Assembly: GCF_014652275.1 (NCBI RefSeq)
Contig: NZ_BMYM01000002.1
Location: 496,001-560,000 of the forward strand
Origin: Parahalioglobus pacificus
Lineage (GTDB): Bacteria > Pseudomonadota > Gammaproteobacteria > Pseudomonadales > Halieaceae
Direction: 5' to 3'
Length of the DNA: 64,000 nt
In this document: positions 33,123 to 42,862 of the stretch, piece after piece
How positions within the stretch are numbered: the stretch's first letter is position 1
Layout: every line of letters begins with the position of its first letter
Made by a program: the position numbers and the translations under genes
Notes under the pieces: generated by a model
The model's database searches: none
The model's input: the letters and a program-made list of their open reading frames with translations, nothing else
What the model was told of the DNA's origin: nothing

Positions 33123-33611
33123 TTACTTTCCTACTGTGCGACGCCCTGAGAGCACTGGCAGCATCAGGCCAGTTCTCGATTTCCATTGCTCAAAGTCATT
33201 GGCAAAATATTCGGCCATCGCCTGATCTTCCGAGTCTGCCTGCCGGTAAAGGGCATACCAGCCTGTGAGAAGCACTATCGTGCTGGCAAATCCTGGGATC
33301 AACAGGGCCAGTCCCAAATACAGCAGTGCATCCCCCAGATACATGGGATGGCGCACCCAGCGAAACAGCCCACCTTGCGAAACAAGTCTTGGCACTGGTC
33401 CACCTGTGCCGTGTTGTAACAGCCTGTAGTGAAACAGCGTGATGCCTGCCCCCAGCAATACTAGTGATTGCCCCAGCCATCGTGGCAGGCTGAGTGCGCT
33501 TAATTGCCCACCGAATACAAAGTGGACAACCAGCAGTGCAATAAGCAGCGCGCCCGCGGCGACTTTCACACGCCACCAGGTTTTTGGTGCTTGAGGTACC
33601 ACGCGGCACAC
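33123..33611 (-). CDS. Isoprenylcysteine carboxyl methyltransferase (ICMT/PEMT-like) family membrane protein
   Basis: The 162-residue protein has four or five hydrophobic segments. The family core is near the middle (GGLFRWVRHPMYLGDALLYLGLALL) with the RHPMYLG SAM-binding pattern, and EDQAMAEYFANDFEQWKSRTG closes it with the conserved Glu and the Y-x-x-W pattern. In bacteria such proteins methylate unknown lipids or small molecules. Its stop lies two bases after the stop of the convergent LysR gene. It is separated by 34 bases from the DUF4340 gene downstream. Confidence 0.82.
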   Translation of the reverse strand: MCRVVPQAPKTWWRVKVAAGALLIALLVVHFVFGGQLSALSLPRWLGQSLVLLGAGITLFHYRLLQHGTGGPVPRLVSQGGLFRWVRHPMYLGDALLYLGLALLIPGFASTIVLLTGWYALYRQADSEDQAMAEYFANDFEQWKSRTGLMLPVLSGRRTVGK

Positions 33612-33645
33612 CTCCTGTTTCAGTTGGTAGCGGCTCGGTAGTGGA

Positions 33646-34551
33646 TTACTCGCCCGTTGGATCGTTGCCTGCGATCAATGCAGTATTGATCCCCAATAGT
33701 CGCTGGTAGTTGTAGTCGCTGATGGCGAAGAACAGTGGATAACGACTATCGTAGACAGCGTAACGACCGTTCAGGCTAAACAGTTCCAGACTGTGACTGT
33801 CGTCGTCCGTTGCAATTTTTATGCGGCGCTCCGGCGAGGCCTCTGCCAGGCTGCGCTGGTCATCCTCGTCGGCAACACCCTCTATCTGCAAGCTGGACAG
33901 TGCCAACAGCAAAGCCTGCAGCTCGCGATCATCCGGTGCTTCGCCATTTTGCGTGAGCCACTGGTTGTCGATTTTGCTCAGCATGACATCGTCTAACTCA
34001 AGCTGTTTAGGGTTGCCGCTTTGCAGCAAGTCACGATCGATCCACTCCCCATCAAGTCCCGGTGCATCATAGGCATTGAGATTAATGCTGTAGATCGCCT
34101 CACCGCTGTCATTGCGCGCGTGCACCTGGCGGAAGCCGGGTGAGGTACCGAGGTACACCGTACCCAACAGCTCATCAGATCCAATCAACGTAATGCGACG
34201 CCGGTAATGGTAGGCCGCCACTTGAAACCGCTGTCTGGCGGGCACACTTTTGGCCACCGGCCAGCTGTGATCGGTGGCGGTGATGGCGCCGATCAAGGCG
34301 TTGACCATGCCTGCATCAGCGGGCAGTCCCGACAATTCGGGCAGTACCCACCGTCCCTGCTCAAGGCGAATCACTGCTTCCTGATCGCGGTCATCGTCCA
34401 CCGTTATCTCTGTGACCCGGGCGCTATTGAAGCGTACCAGCGGTGCACCCTCCAGCCCGCGGGTCATGATCTGTGGCGGTCGGTAAATCAAGAGTGTTAA
34501 CACCAGCTGCGCGATCAGCAGAAAACCCAGCCAAATAATCGTCCGGTTCAT
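33646..34551 (-). CDS. DUF4340 domain protein of the GldFG-type ABC unit
   Basis: The protein is 301 residues from the ATG at 34551, which overlaps the stop of the upstream gene by four bases (ATGA). It has an N-terminal membrane anchor (IIWLGFLLIAQLVLTLLIY) and a periplasmic domain with the DUF4340 features (ITVDDDRDQEAVIRLEQGRWVLPE at the start, then beta-rich repeats to the end). DUF4340 genes accompany GldG-like ABC transport genes in many proteobacteria and the three are probably one complex. The transported substrate is not known. Confidence 0.85.
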   Translation of the reverse strand: MNRTIIWLGFLLIAQLVLTLLIYRPPQIMTRGLEGAPLVRFNSARVTEITVDDDRDQEAVIRLEQGRWVLPELSGLPADAGMVNALIGAITATDHSWPVAKSVPARQRFQVAAYHYRRRITLIGSDELLGTVYLGTSPGFRQVHARNDSGEAIYSINLNAYDAPGLDGEWIDRDLLQSGNPKQLELDDVMLSKIDNQWLTQNGEAPDDRELQALLLALSSLQIEGVADEDDQRSLAEASPERRIKIATDDDSHSLELFSLNGRYAVYDSRYPLFFAISDYNYQRLLGINTALIAGNDPTGE

Positions 34552-37376
34552 GTGGCCAGCATCCTGCGATAGCGCTGCTTCAAACGGCGCGTTAGCACCG
34601 CATGGATGGTGCCCAGCAGTGCAAGCCAAAGCAGCGCAAAGCCGTAGTTCATGTACTCCAGCAGGCGCTGGGCGCTGGCCTCCATGGGCGGCAGGGTGCG
34701 GTTGAAATGCCCGCGTGATCGAATCTGTAGCAAGGACTCATCCTGCAGGGCCCAGTCCATGGCGTTCATGAACATCTCCAGTGGTCCCAGGTACTGGGTG
34801 CCTGCACCGGTGACCAGTGCATTCAGCACCTGATCATCCATGAAATCATTGGAGGCGACCAGAATGAGCCGGGCTGACTCGGGGGAGCGGTTGATAACCG
34901 ATCCGCCGCGGCTGAGTTGCTGTGCAACATCCGGTCTGTTTTCCTCGCTAAAGTAGCTCTCAAAACGCCCCTGAACCACCACCGCCAATTCTTCGGTTTG
35001 TTGCACACCCTTTGGTGCATAGTGACTGTTGCCATCGGCATCGACACTGGGCATGACGTCCAGAGAGTCGGAGCGCCAGCTGTTAGGAGAGCTGCGCATC
35101 AGGTTGCTGACCCTGAGGCCGCGGCTTCTGTCTGCCGTTATGGGAGAGCCCCAGGCCATGGCCAACTGTGGCAGGCTCGCGGTAATGGGGTGGTTAGCAT
35201 TCAAGGCTGGCGGGCGCAGATCGATGAAGTACGGGTAGTCCAGCATTTGCACATCCCGGAACTCGTAGTCACCGACTTTACGCGTAACCGGTACGGGGAA
35301 AGGGGCGCTCTGGGTGTCCAGAACCAGTGTTTTCTCGATAGTCAGGCCATGGTTCTTTAACCAGTCATCGACGCCGCTGTTGTAGGATTGCATGCGCAAA
35401 TTGCCGCCGGACAACTCCGCCGAGTAGGGCGAGGTCGCAAGAAACACCGTGCCGCCGCGCATTAGAAACTGGTCCATCGCGAACAGCGCATTGGCATCCA
35501 GTGCCTGGGGAGCGATGACCGCCAAAATGTCGGCCACCGGGTCTACCCGACCGTCACTCAGGTCTGCCATGCGCAGGGAATGATCGCGGGTAACCATGCG
35601 TTCCAGGTTTTTGAAGGTCGGAACACCAAGGTTGAAACGCGCCATCTCCGGCGTGGACTCGGGTAGCGATAAGGCCACGGTTCGGGTAAAGCCGCGCGAG
35701 AAGCGTTTCAATCCGGCGTCGAACATGTCGCGGAAGGCCGTGGGATCGAAGTTATCCGTGGGCAGCTGCACAACCTGCCGCTGATCGGACAGTGTCAGGT
35801 AAAAGTAGAAGGCGCGATTGTCATTCATCACCGCTTCCATGGGCTGGAATCCCCATTCGTCTTCTATCTGTCGCGCGACCTCGCCATCGCCTGCCTCGGG
35901 CTCTACGAAACGGTACCTGAAGCGACCGTTGGCTTCCCGCGCAATGCCGTCCAGCTGGGCCTCAATGCTGTCCTTGTAGGCCAACATCAGATCGGGGAGC
36001 AGTTCTTCATCAGACACGTAAGCCGTGAGCTCTATCGTGTTTTCCAGTGTTTCAAACAACTTGCCGCTGCTCTGGTAGCTGTTGAGGACGTCCCGTATGG
36101 CCCTGGTGACGTCGAACTCTGCATTGCGCAGCATCACGTCCGCCGAACCGTCAGCCGCTGCTCTGACTTCAATAAGGTCTGCAAATCCCAGCGTCTCCGA
36201 CTCGTCGCCGTAGCTGATAAGCACATTGAAGTAGGCGCTGACCAACGCGGATTGGTAGCGATCGGCAACCTGGAACGGTACGGAGTAAATCCCGTACTTT
36301 TCGTTCGCTTCGCTCTCCAACGCGGGGTCCGTGCCGGGGTCCACGAACTCAACACGGATATTATCGCCGCCGGCAATGGCGTACTCCTGAAGCAGGTCAC
36401 GCAACTGCGGTACCAGCGGAGCCAGCAGCGGGTGTGTCTTTTCACTGAAGTAACCCCGGATCAGCAGCGGCTCGCGCAATCGGCTGAGAAGGTCGTTGCT
36501 GGGTTTGGAGAGTGAATACAGACGTCCCTGGGTGACGTCGGTGCGCAAGCCGTTGAGCGCGGCCATCCAGATATTGGCGACAACGAAATTCAGTAGTATC
36601 AGTGCTAATGCGGCGCGCCAGCGGCGATGCCGACGGCTGCGGCCCTTGGCCCAGCGCTCGCTTTCCAATGCATACACGTTGATGGCCAGGAAGGCGGCAG
36701 TCAGGCTCAGGTAATAGAACAGGTCCCTGAGGTCGATGACACCGCGGGTAATGCTTTCGAAACGAGAGCCGGTGCCCAGCAGCCTCAATGTTTGGGCTGT
36801 GTCATCAGTAAAGAAGGCAGTGAGCACCGGGCTACCCAACAGGTACAACAGGGACGCCAGTGCGACGGTGACGATAAGGCTGACGATGGCATTGCTGGTC
36901 TTGGCAGAGACGCATAGTCCCAGGCTGAGGTAGGCGGCGCCCAGTAGCAGTGAGGCCAGGTACCCGGCTACGACGGGGCCCCAATCCAGCTCGGCCAATG
37001 CAGCGACAGTGAGTGGCAGTGGTAGTGTCGCGAGCAGTGCCAACACGAGCATCGCGAAACAGGCGCGAAACTTACCGATGACAAAACGCCACAAGCCACT
37101 GGGCTGCGTGAGCACATGTTCCAGTGTGCCCAGCCGCCTTTCATCACTCCATGAGCGCATAGTCAGGCTGGCGCAAAGGATGATCAGCAATACGGGCATC
37201 CACTTAAACAGGGGGCGAACATCAGCGACGTTGCGCGCGAAAAAGGCCTCAACCCAAAAAAAGACGAACAGGGTCACGGCGCTGAAGCAGCCAAGGAACA
37301 GCCAGGCGACGGGTGAGCTGAACAACAGGCGCAGTTCTTTCTGCGCCACGCGACGTATGATTCGGTTGCTACTCAC
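34548..37376 (-). CDS. GldF-GldG fusion: ABC-2 permease joined to a GldG-like periplasmic domain
   Basis: The protein is 942 residues from a GTG at 37376, whose bases overlap the stop of the ATPase gene (GTGAGTAG). Residues 1-260 form an ABC-2-type permease with about six membrane segments, starting RRVAQKELRLLFSSPVAWLF and containing WSDERRLGTLEHVLTQP. Another membrane segment near 285-305 leads into a long GldG-like domain (from about 310 to 900, with NDLLSRLREPLLIRGYFSEKT and LFAMDQFLMRGGTVFLATSP), and a final membrane helix lies near the C-terminus. In Bacteroidota GldF and GldG are separate gliding genes; here they are one chain with no other gliding genes nearby. Some export or envelope role is likely. 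Confidence 0.85.
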   Translation of the reverse strand: MSSNRIIRRVAQKELRLLFSSPVAWLFLGCFSAVTLFVFFWVEAFFARNVADVRPLFKWMPVLLIILCASLTMRSWSDERRLGTLEHVLTQPSGLWRFVIGKFRACFAMLVLALLATLPLPLTVAALAELDWGPVVAGYLASLLLGAAYLSLGLCVSAKTSNAIVSLIVTVALASLLYLLGSPVLTAFFTDDTAQTLRLLGTGSRFESITRGVIDLRDLFYYLSLTAAFLAINVYALESERWAKGRSRRHRRWRAALALILLNFVVANIWMAALNGLRTDVTQGRLYSLSKPSNDLLSRLREPLLIRGYFSEKTHPLLAPLVPQLRDLLQEYAIAGGDNIRVEFVDPGTDPALESEANEKYGIYSVPFQVADRYQSALVSAYFNVLISYGDESETLGFADLIEVRAAADGSADVMLRNAEFDVTRAIRDVLNSYQSSGKLFETLENTIELTAYVSDEELLPDLMLAYKDSIEAQLDGIAREANGRFRYRFVEPEAGDGEVARQIEDEWGFQPMEAVMNDNRAFYFYLTLSDQRQVVQLPTDNFDPTAFRDMFDAGLKRFSRGFTRTVALSLPESTPEMARFNLGVPTFKNLERMVTRDHSLRMADLSDGRVDPVADILAVIAPQALDANALFAMDQFLMRGGTVFLATSPYSAELSGGNLRMQSYNSGVDDWLKNHGLTIEKTLVLDTQSAPFPVPVTRKVGDYEFRDVQMLDYPYFIDLRPPALNANHPITASLPQLAMAWGSPITADRSRGLRVSNLMRSSPNSWRSDSLDVMPSVDADGNSHYAPKGVQQTEELAVVVQGRFESYFSEENRPDVAQQLSRGGSVINRSPESARLILVASNDFMDDQVLNALVTGAGTQYLGPLEMFMNAMDWALQDESLLQIRSRGHFNRTLPPMEASAQRLLEYMNYGFALLWLALLGTIHAVLTRRLKQRYRRMLAT

Positions 37377-38307
37377 CAGCGGCCTCGCGGGTTGCTTCGC
37401 GGAAAATAGCATCCAGGTCGTGACCCAGCGGTTCCAGCGTGTGCAGACGCGCGCCCGCGCTAACCACCGCTTGCCCGATAGTGCCGGCGGCAGTGTCCTG
37501 GTCGGCACCCGGGTTTATCTGCAGCAAGAACTCGGCCCGCTCTGGCTTGCTGTTGCGGCGTTCAACCGAAGCGACGTCGGGCAGGTCTGCTAACAGATCC
37601 CCAAGATTGCTCACCGACTGGCAACTGCGTAGCAGCAAAGTCTGGCTGTTGCGCAATGTCTCCATTGACTTATCAAGCACCAGCCGCCCTTCGTTGAGAA
37701 TCAGCACTCGATCACAAAGGGCATCGACTTCCTGCATGATATGGGTTGAAAGAATGACGGTGGCCTGGCGCGACAAGCGGCGTATGAGCTCGCGCATTTG
37801 CTCGGTCTGTGAGGGGTCCAGGCCATTGGTGGGCTCGTCCAGAATCAACAGCTTGGGTTGACCCATGATGGCCTGCGCCACTCCGACGCGTTGTTTCAAA
37901 CCCCGAGATAGACTGTCGATGGGTTCGACGGCGCGGGCTACGAGATCGGTGGCCAGCAAGGCTTCACGTATGGCTGCCGGCCTGTTGCTGCTTTTGATGC
38001 CTTTCAGTGCAGCCGCGTAATCAAGGTAGTCTGCGACCAGCATTTCCGGATAGAGCGGCAGGCTCTCGGGCAAATAGCCCAGCGTGCGCTGCACCTTGCG
38101 CGCATCTTGCATCATATCGTGACCATCGATCTCCACGCTGCCGCCGCTGGGCTCAAGGTAGCCGCTGAGCATTTTCATGATGGTGGATTTGCCGGCGCCG
38201 TTATGGCCGAGCAGGCCGATGATGCCATTCCCGGTGATATCGAATGTGACATTGCCCACGGCGCGTGTGCGGCCGTAGTAGCGGGTGAGTGCATGTGCTG
38301 CGATCAT
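37369..38307 (-). CDS. ABC transporter ATP-binding protein (GldA-like)
   Basis: The 312-residue ATPase has Walker A GLLGHNGAGKSTIMKML, a Q-loop region around RTLGYLPES, the signature DSLSRGLKQRVGVAQAI and Walker B LLILDEPTNGLDPSQ followed by the His in ILSTHIMQEV. It is of the ABC-2 exporter (GldA/NatA) class. Two variable positions in its signature (LSRGLKQR) are common for this class. It is the first gene of the three-gene unit; its stop overlaps the start of the GldFG fusion and the DUF4340 gene overlaps in turn, so all three are coupled. Confidence 0.93.
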   Translation of the reverse strand: MIAAHALTRYYGRTRAVGNVTFDITGNGIIGLLGHNGAGKSTIMKMLSGYLEPSGGSVEIDGHDMMQDARKVQRTLGYLPESLPLYPEMLVADYLDYAAALKGIKSSNRPAAIREALLATDLVARAVEPIDSLSRGLKQRVGVAQAIMGQPKLLILDEPTNGLDPSQTEQMRELIRRLSRQATVILSTHIMQEVDALCDRVLILNEGRLVLDKSMETLRNSQTLLLRSCQSVSNLGDLLADLPDVASVERRNSKPERAEFLLQINPGADQDTAAGTIGQAVVSAGARLHTLEPLGHDLDAIFREATREAAGE

Positions 38308-38333
38308 GGCGTCCTGTTGCCCGGTCTCGCGAG

Positions 38334-39089
38334 TCAGGGGAAAAATAACAGCTTAACAACAAACACCAGCAGCACACTATTAAGCACCCAGCGGATCAGG
38401 GCCTCGCCACGGGATACGGTGAAATGAGCGCCCAGGTAGCCGCCAATAGAATTCCCCAGCGCCAGTGCGGCGCCCACCAGCCAAAGTATCTGCACCTGGC
38501 TGGCATATACCAGTAGGGCTGCCACGGTATACACGGCGACGATGAACACCTTGTGCATGTTGGTGCGCACCAGATCCAGTCCCATCACCCGATTCAGTAC
38601 CGGCATAATGATGAAGCCCACGCCAATCTGAATGAAGCCGCCCCAAAAGCCCACGCCTATCATCATCAGATGGCCGCGAACCAATTGCTCACGCGAGGGG
38701 TGTCCCTGGTTGTCCTGCGCCTTGTTATTGCCAAATTGCATGATGAGCATCACGGCGACCATGACGATTGCCAGAATGCGGTTGAACCAGGGGCCGCCCA
38801 GTTGCACGCCGACCATGGCACCGGCTACGGCGCCGGGAACTGCGCAAGCCGCGAGGCTCAGTGAGAGTTTGAAATCCGCAAAGCCGCGGCGGAAAAAGGC
38901 GGTGATCGCAGTGAGGTTCTGAGCCAGTATGGCGATGCGGTTGGTGCCATTCGCGACAGGGCCGGGGACGCCCATAAAGACCATCACAGGAATGGTGAGC
39001 AGGGAGCCGCCGCCGGCCATTACGTTCAGGAATCCCGCGACGATACCAACAGCCGTTAACAGCGCCGCCTGCCAGAGGCTCAGATCCAC
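38334..39089 (-). CDS. TauE/SafE family membrane protein (sulfite exporter-like)
   Basis: The 251-residue protein has about eight hydrophobic segments and the TauE/SafE pattern: GIVAGFLNVMAGGGSLLTIPVMVFMG at the N-terminus and a second-half repeat with GGFIQIGVGFIIMPVLNRVMG and GGYLGAHFTVSRG. Family members are thought to move sulfonate or sulfite across the inner membrane. No sulfonate-breaking gene is adjacent, though sulfatase-type genes occur elsewhere in the window. Its start is one base from the gor stop; the two are probably co-transcribed. Confidence 0.85.
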   Translation of the reverse strand: MDLSLWQAALLTAVGIVAGFLNVMAGGGSLLTIPVMVFMGVPGPVANGTNRIAILAQNLTAITAFFRRGFADFKLSLSLAACAVPGAVAGAMVGVQLGGPWFNRILAIVMVAVMLIMQFGNNKAQDNQGHPSREQLVRGHLMMIGVGFWGGFIQIGVGFIIMPVLNRVMGLDLVRTNMHKVFIVAVYTVAALLVYASQVQILWLVGAALALGNSIGGYLGAHFTVSRGEALIRWVLNSVLLVFVVKLLFFP

Positions 39090-39090
39090 T

Positions 39091-40440
39091 TCAATCCTCC
39101 GACCAGGGTTCGCGCATGGTCACGAACTCTTCCGCAGCCGTGGGGTGAATGCCGATGGTCGTGTCGAAGACCGCCTTGGTGGCACCGGCGCGCATGGCAA
39201 TCGCCACGCCTTGCATGATTTCCCCGGCGTCTGGTCCCACCATGTGTGCGCCTACTACTCGGTCAGATGCCGTGTCGACGATCAGCTTCATCAGCGTTTT
39301 TTCGTCGCGCCCACTGATGGTGTGCTTCATCGGTTTGAAGGTGGATTTGAACAGCGTGATTTCGCCGAAGCGTGCTTGCGCTTCGTCTTCTGTAAAGCCC
39401 ACGGTGCCGATGTTGGGCTGTGAGAACACCGCTGTGGGGATAAAGTCATAATCCACCTGGCTGTCCAGGCTGCCAAACTGGCGCCTGGCGAAGGCCATGC
39501 CCTCGGCCAGCGCCACCGGTGTCAATTCCATGCCGCCAGTAATGTCGCCCAGCGCGAACACGCCCGGTTCAGTGGTTTCGAACTGCTCGTTGACGGCAAT
39601 AGTGCCGTGGCGAGTTATGTCCACATTGACATTTTCAAGGCCCAGACCCTGAGTGTTGGCGACCCGGCCAGTGGCATACAGCACGGCATCAGCCTCGATC
39701 TGGCTGCCATCGGTGAGGGAGAGCTGCAGCCCGTCGGCGGTTTGATCGATGCGTTCTACGTTAACTTCGAAGCGCAGGTCCACGCCGGTTTTGCGGATCT
39801 CCTGTGCCGCATGGGCACGGATATCGGCGTCAAAGCCCCGCAGGAACAATGGCCCCCTGTAGAGCTGCGTGACCTGTGAACCCAGGCCGTTAAAGATGCC
39901 CGCGAATTCCACCGCGATGTAACCGCCTCCCACAACCACAAGACGCTCTGGGAAGGCATCCAGATCAAAGATCTCGTTGGAGCTGAGAACATGTTCGCTA
40001 CCCGGGAACTTAGGAACATGAGGCCAGGTGCCCGTGGCAATCAGAATGCGTTCTGTTGTGTACTCTCGGTCGCCCACGGCAACGGTGTTGGCGTTTACGA
40101 TGCGTGCGCGACCGTCGATGACATCTGCTTCCACACCCGACAGCAAGTTTCGGTAGATTGCGTTCAGCCGTGATATCTCGGTTTTCTTGTTGTCACGCAG
40201 CGTCGCCCAATCAAATGGGGGCGTGCTGCTGTTCCAGCCAAAACCTTGCGCATCCGCAAAGCCCTTTCCGTACTCCGAAGCGTACACGTACAGTTTTTTG
40301 GGCACGCAGCCCACATTGACGCAGGTGCCACCCATATAGCGGTCTTCTGCGACCGCGACGCGGGCACCGAAGCCCGCAGCCATGCGTGCTGCCCTAACGC
40401 CGCCCGATCCGGCGCCGATCACAAACAGGTCGTAGTCCAT
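39091..40440 (-). CDS. gor: Glutathione-disulfide reductase
   Basis: The 449-residue flavoenzyme reduces glutathione disulfide with NADPH. It has the FAD motif VIGAGSGGVRAARMAAGFG, the redox pair in GGTCVNVGCVPKKL (Cys40 and Cys45), the NADPH-binding VVVGGGYIAVEFAGIF, an FAD block GVFALGDIT and the active-site His in HPTAAEEFVTM near the C-terminus. The TCVNVGCVPKK sequence and the length separate it from dihydrolipoamide dehydrogenases. It protects against oxidative stress. It leads a short two-gene run with the TauE-like gene. Confidence 0.95.
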   Translation of the reverse strand: MDYDLFVIGAGSGGVRAARMAAGFGARVAVAEDRYMGGTCVNVGCVPKKLYVYASEYGKGFADAQGFGWNSSTPPFDWATLRDNKKTEISRLNAIYRNLLSGVEADVIDGRARIVNANTVAVGDREYTTERILIATGTWPHVPKFPGSEHVLSSNEIFDLDAFPERLVVVGGGYIAVEFAGIFNGLGSQVTQLYRGPLFLRGFDADIRAHAAQEIRKTGVDLRFEVNVERIDQTADGLQLSLTDGSQIEADAVLYATGRVANTQGLGLENVNVDITRHGTIAVNEQFETTEPGVFALGDITGGMELTPVALAEGMAFARRQFGSLDSQVDYDFIPTAVFSQPNIGTVGFTEDEAQARFGEITLFKSTFKPMKHTISGRDEKTLMKLIVDTASDRVVGAHMVGPDAGEIMQGVAIAMRAGATKAVFDTTIGIHPTAAEEFVTMREPWSED

Positions 40441-40548
40441 AGTTTCGATTCATTGTTTTTTGAGGTGCGCCAGTTTATCAGGGGCTTTGCAAAGCTCGAA
40501 ATACCAGCATCTTGTATGCTTAGTGGCTAAGGAACTAAGGGTACAGGT

Positions 40549-41889
40549 ATGGGCACACTCACGCGGACTATTCTGTTCATCACCATTCCAGTTTTTGTAT
40601 TGGGTTTCTTCGCACTGCGCCCACTGCAGGAAGCGGCGGCCGTTGCGGTCGGCTACAGCGCCAAGCAGCTGTGTTCCGGCGTTTTCGTGGCCAGGCTTCC
40701 TGCCGGGTTTATTGTGGATCGGGACATACACCACAGGCTTTCAGTGTTGGGTCCACTGCTCTCTCTGCTGCATCTGGACGTTGACCAGCCAGGCGGCGCC
40801 GTGTCCGCCAGCCTGTTCGGCGTGGATGCTCGCGCGCTCGTGCAGGGCTCAGCGGGTTGTACCCTGAATCCCAGAGACGAAACTGCAGGCGCAATGCCCG
40901 ACCTGCGCGCGGTTGATTACCCTCCGGTGACAGCCGGTGTTCTTGACGCGGCATTGGACGCGGCTTTTGCCGAGCCCGATGGTGACGGTCGCAATACGCT
41001 TGCAGTGCTGGTGTCCTACCAGGGACAGGTGATTGCCGAGCGCTACAGCGAACCGGTCACAGATCAAACACCCTTGCACGGCTGGTCGATGAACAAGAGC
41101 CTGACGGCAACCTGGGTGGGCATGCTGTCGCAGCTGAACGGGCTGAGCCCCGATATGCCGGTGCGTCAGGCACTCTCGGGCCTCGGGACTTCCGTAGATG
41201 TGCTTGCGGGTATCAGTCCTGAACTCACCTTGAATCACTTGCTGCAGATGGAAAGTGGTTTCGACTTCGATGAAACCTACGCCCCCGGTGGTGATGCAAC
41301 CCATATGCTCTATCAGAGTTCGCGTATGTGGGCCGAGGCCCCAGCTACCGGTCACGCCTTTGCACCGGGTGAGCACTTCAGTTACTCCAGTGGGGACACC
41401 AATCTGGCGGCCTACCTGTGGCAGCGCAATTTGCCGCCCGGCCCTTATTGGCAGTGGCTTGAGCAGAATTTCTCTGCCCCGCTGGGATTAACAACGCTGA
41501 TTGCCGAGGCTGACGCCAGTGGCGTTCAGGTGGGTTCCAGCTACGCCTATATGAATGCGCGGGACTGGTTGCGGGTGGGCCAATTCTGGCTGGATGCCTG
41601 GCATGATCGATCGCCGTTGCTGCCAGCCGGATGGCTCAAAAGCAGCACGGTGGCGCGACCCTCGGATACGTTGGGCCGCTACGGGCGCGGTTTCTGGCTT
41701 AACACCAGGGGCAACGCTTTTCCTGCGTTACCTGCATCGACCTTCTATGCCTCGGGCAATGCGGGGCAATCCGTGGTAATAGTTCCCGAGCAGGAGCTTG
41801 TGGTTGTGCGTATGGGACTCACGGCGACCGGTGTTGATAGCGGCCTCAACCCCCTGTTGGAGTCGGTGTATCAAGAGGTGGCCCCGTGA
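40549..41889 (+). CDS. Membrane-anchored serine hydrolase of the beta-lactamase (class C/AmpH-like) family
   Basis: The 446-residue protein has an N-terminal membrane segment (TILFITIPVFVLGFFAL) and a beta-lactamase-fold domain from about residue 120. The nucleophile motif is SMNK at residues 180-183 (HGWSMNKSLTATWVGML), and the Tyr-based second motif is YSSGDTN near 282. A third motif typical of the family, K-T-G or H-x-G, is represented weakly (ASGNAGQSVVIVPEQ). Such proteins are often esterases or peptidases and not antibiotic-degrading enzymes. Its stop overlaps the GTG start of the MOSC gene. Confidence 0.83.
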   Translation: MGTLTRTILFITIPVFVLGFFALRPLQEAAAVAVGYSAKQLCSGVFVARLPAGFIVDRDIHHRLSVLGPLLSLLHLDVDQPGGAVSASLFGVDARALVQGSAGCTLNPRDETAGAMPDLRAVDYPPVTAGVLDAALDAAFAEPDGDGRNTLAVLVSYQGQVIAERYSEPVTDQTPLHGWSMNKSLTATWVGMLSQLNGLSPDMPVRQALSGLGTSVDVLAGISPELTLNHLLQMESGFDFDETYAPGGDATHMLYQSSRMWAEAPATGHAFAPGEHFSYSSGDTNLAAYLWQRNLPPGPYWQWLEQNFSAPLGLTTLIAEADASGVQVGSSYAYMNARDWLRVGQFWLDAWHDRSPLLPAGWLKSSTVARPSDTLGRYGRGFWLNTRGNAFPALPASTFYASGNAGQSVVIVPEQELVVVRMGLTATGVDSGLNPLLESVYQEVAP

Positions 41890-42698
41890 CCGGCGAACTA
41901 CAGATCAGTGAGTTATCTGTTTATCCGGTGAAATCACTGGCTGGTGTGTCTGTAGAGCGCGCGGCGTTAACCCCGTTTGGACTCGCGGGAGACCGGCGCT
42001 GGATGCTGGTGGATGATCAGGGTCTTTTCATTACCCAGCGAGATCATCCGCACCTTGCCCGTTGCAAAGCGCAGTCCGGCCGGGACTCACTGACACTGCA
42101 ATGGAATGACGCCACCCTGACGGTGCCCATACCCGACGGCACTGCCAGTACACGCGCGGTAGAGGTCTGGGGCGATGGGGTAGCGGCGCTGGATGCGGGT
42201 AACGATGCGGCCCAGTGGTGCCAGCAATACCTCCAACTGCCGTGCCGCCTCGTGTACATGCCCGAGACTGCGCAGCGCTTGGCCGACCCGGAGTATGCAC
42301 GGCCGGGTCAGCGCGTCTCCTTTGCCGATGGCTTTCCCCTATTGTTGATATCCCACGCCTCGCTGGATGAGCTCAATCGGCGCTTGCCCGAGCCGGTACC
42401 TATGAATCGCTTCAGACCCAACATCGTGGTTAGCGGTTGCCAGCCCTTCGCCGAGGATGAGTGGCGGCAAATACAGATCGGCGATCAGGTCTTTTCGGTG
42501 GCAAAACCCTGCTCCCGCTGTGTGATGCCTTCTATCGACCAGGCGACCGGGGCACGCGACCGCGATATCAATCGCGTGCTAGCGAGTTTCCGCCGCTGGG
42601 AGGGCCAAATCTGGTTCGGTCAGAACCTGTCCTACGACATCCAGCCGGATACGACGACCGAGATCGCGACGGGTCAATCGGTGCGGGTTCTCGACTAG
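41886..42698 (+). CDS. MOSC domain protein with N-terminal beta barrel
   Basis: The 270-residue protein starts at a GTG that overlaps the preceding stop (GTGA). The N-terminal MOSC_N part has YPVKSLAGVSVERAALTPFGLAGDRRWMLVD, and the C-terminal MOSC domain has the conserved Cys in FSVAKPCSRCVMPSIDQATG. MOSC proteins carry sulfur for the molybdenum cofactor or reduce N-hydroxylated compounds (YcbX/mARC-like). The order and length match YcbX without the ferredoxin domain. The partner redox protein is not seen nearby. Confidence 0.86.
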   Translation: MTGELQISELSVYPVKSLAGVSVERAALTPFGLAGDRRWMLVDDQGLFITQRDHPHLARCKAQSGRDSLTLQWNDATLTVPIPDGTASTRAVEVWGDGVAALDAGNDAAQWCQQYLQLPCRLVYMPETAQRLADPEYARPGQRVSFADGFPLLLISHASLDELNRRLPEPVPMNRFRPNIVVSGCQPFAEDEWRQIQIGDQVFSVAKPCSRCVMPSIDQATGARDRDINRVLASFRRWEGQIWFGQNLSYDIQPDTTTEIATGQSVRVLD

Positions 42699-42862
42699 CT
42701 GGTGGTAGCACAATTACCGCAATCGGATGATCAAAGCCTGCAGCAAACTCCGTATCATGCGTGCAAGCCGTCAAAAACAGAGCGGCATCGGCGCCGACGA
42801 CTCACTGGGCCTTGCACCGTGGCGAGGGGCGCCTGAAAACCGCAAGCACAAAGTTATGCTCT

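Noticed and set aside
40549-41889. A true beta-lactamase
   Set aside because: It has SxxK and a Tyr motif but only a weak third motif and a membrane anchor; the wider family is mostly esterases and peptidases.
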